From positions 16,988-24,146 of the forward strand of contig DHJO01000235.1 of assembly GCA_002404375.1 (NCBI GenBank): a DNA stretch of 7,159 nucleotides. The letters run 5' to 3'. The DNA is from Gemmatimonadales bacterium UBA4718 (GTDB lineage Bacteria > Gemmatimonadota > Gemmatimonadetes > Gemmatimonadales > Gemmatimonadaceae). The notes beneath the pieces are model-generated. The model ran no database searches. It saw nothing but the letters and a program-made list of their open reading frames with translations, and was not told the DNA's origin. This document shows, piece by piece, positions 6,563 to 7,159 of this stretch (the first letter of the stretch is position 1; the number at the start of each line of letters is the position of its first letter). Position numbers and translations under genes: made by a program.

Positions 6563-7159
6563 CCCTGCTCGTGAGCAGCGGCCGGTAACCATACGGGATT
6601 TCGCCGAGCGCAAACGCAACGGCGAGAAGATCGTCGTCATGACCGCGTACGACGCGTTGTTCGGGCGACTTGTGGATGAGGCCGGCGTTGATGCAATTCT
6701 CGTCGGCGATTCGGTGGGAACCGCCGTGATGGGGTATACCTCGACGCTTCCAGTGACACTGGATCACATGATCTACCACGCTTCCGCTGTTCGCCGCGGG
6801 GTGAAGCGCGCGCTAATCGTCATCGACATGCCTTTCCTGTCCTACCAGGCAAGCATCGAGAGCGCGGTACTCAATTGCGGGCGTGCAATTCAGGAAACCG
6901 GTGTGTCTGCGGTGAAGGTCGAGGGCGGCAGTCCGGAAATGCTCGATACGGTTCACGCTCTCGTCCGCACGGGTATTCCCGTAATGGCCCACATCGGGTT
7001 CACGCCGCAATCGGTGAACACGATTGGAGGCGCGCGCGTTCAGGGGCGCGAAGAGGAAGGCGCCGAACGCCTGATCGGCGAGGCAAAGGGCCTGGAGGAA
7101 GCGGGAGCGTTCGCTGTCGTTCTCGAGCTGGTTCCCGCGCCAGTATCCGCACGGATCAC
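6555..7159 (+). CDS. panB: 3-methyl-2-oxobutanoate hydroxymethyltransferase (PanB), 3' truncated by window
   Basis: First committed enzyme of pantothenate synthesis: it transfers a hydroxymethyl group from 5,10-methylene-tetrahydrofolate to alpha-ketoisovalerate, forming ketopantoate. The 201 complete codons seen cover most of a usual protein of about 265 residues. MTAYDA (29-34), VGDSVG (50-55, Mg ligand D52), STLPVT (63-68), D91 in IDMPF (Mg ligand), VKVEGG (120-125, K121 and E123), HIGFTPQSVN (146-155) and LELVP (190-194, catalytic E191) match E. coli D45, D84, K112, E114 and E181. No ATG or GTG lies in frame before the conserved start; the next ATG (codon 29) would delete conserved sequence. 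TTG at 6555 follows GGAG and overlaps the folK stop by 8 nt, so it is preferred. PanB consumes a folate cofactor, which fits its place after folB and folK. The reading frame is open at the window end. Confidence 0.95.
   Translation, partial: MTSPAREQRPVTIRDFAERKRNGEKIVVMTAYDALFGRLVDEAGVDAILVGDSVGTAVMGYTSTLPVTLDHMIYHASAVRRGVKRALIVIDMPFLSYQASIESAVLNCGRAIQETGVSAVKVEGGSPEMLDTVHALVRTGIPVMAHIGFTPQSVNTIGGARVQGREEEGAERLIGEAKGLEEAGAFAVVLELVPAPVSARI

Overview
This window is a GC-rich bacterial chromosome segment made up entirely of plus-strand, head-to-tail genes. There is almost no non-coding sequence: seven gene junctions comprise one 1-nt gap and six overlaps. In order the genes are trpF, trpB, a HEAT-repeat protein, an HD-GYP-type phosphohydrolase, trpA, folB, folK and the 5' part of panB. 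The right edge cuts panB. The left edge lies 4 nt before the likely trpF start, so the transcript probably begins further upstream, possibly with other trp genes. No promoter, terminator, RNA gene, mobile element, repeat array or CRISPR was seen.

Region 1 (5-1841) encodes phosphoribosylanthranilate isomerase and the tryptophan synthase beta subunit. Region 2 (1838-5013) is the unusual part: two genes not involved in tryptophan synthesis sit between trpB and trpA. The first product has an N-terminal module followed by HEAT repeats. The second has a similar N-terminal module followed by an HD-GYP domain, the fold of many cyclic-di-GMP phosphodiesterases. The two N-terminal modules align almost without gaps over about 100 residues, which suggests the proteins are related by module duplication or sharing and may work together. 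Region 3 (4982-5782) is trpA. Region 4 (5772-7159) holds two folate genes (folB, folK) and panB, whose enzyme uses 5,10-methylene-tetrahydrofolate to start pantothenate synthesis.

The metabolic genes all look intact, with catalytic residues at the expected positions (for example TrpB K87 and E109, numbered as in Salmonella). They would supply tryptophan, folate and pantothenate/CoA precursors from one co-transcribed unit. The HEAT/HD-GYP pair is joined to this unit by 4-nt ATGA overlaps and by a 32-nt overlap with trpA, so its expression is probably tied to biosynthesis. Whether that link is regulatory or just shared transcription cannot be decided from sequence.

Host: a free-living, GC-rich, non-enteric bacterium. 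The HD-GYP architecture recalls proteins common in Gemmatimonadota and in the former Deltaproteobacteria (such as Myxococcota). This placement is inference from memory and has low confidence.
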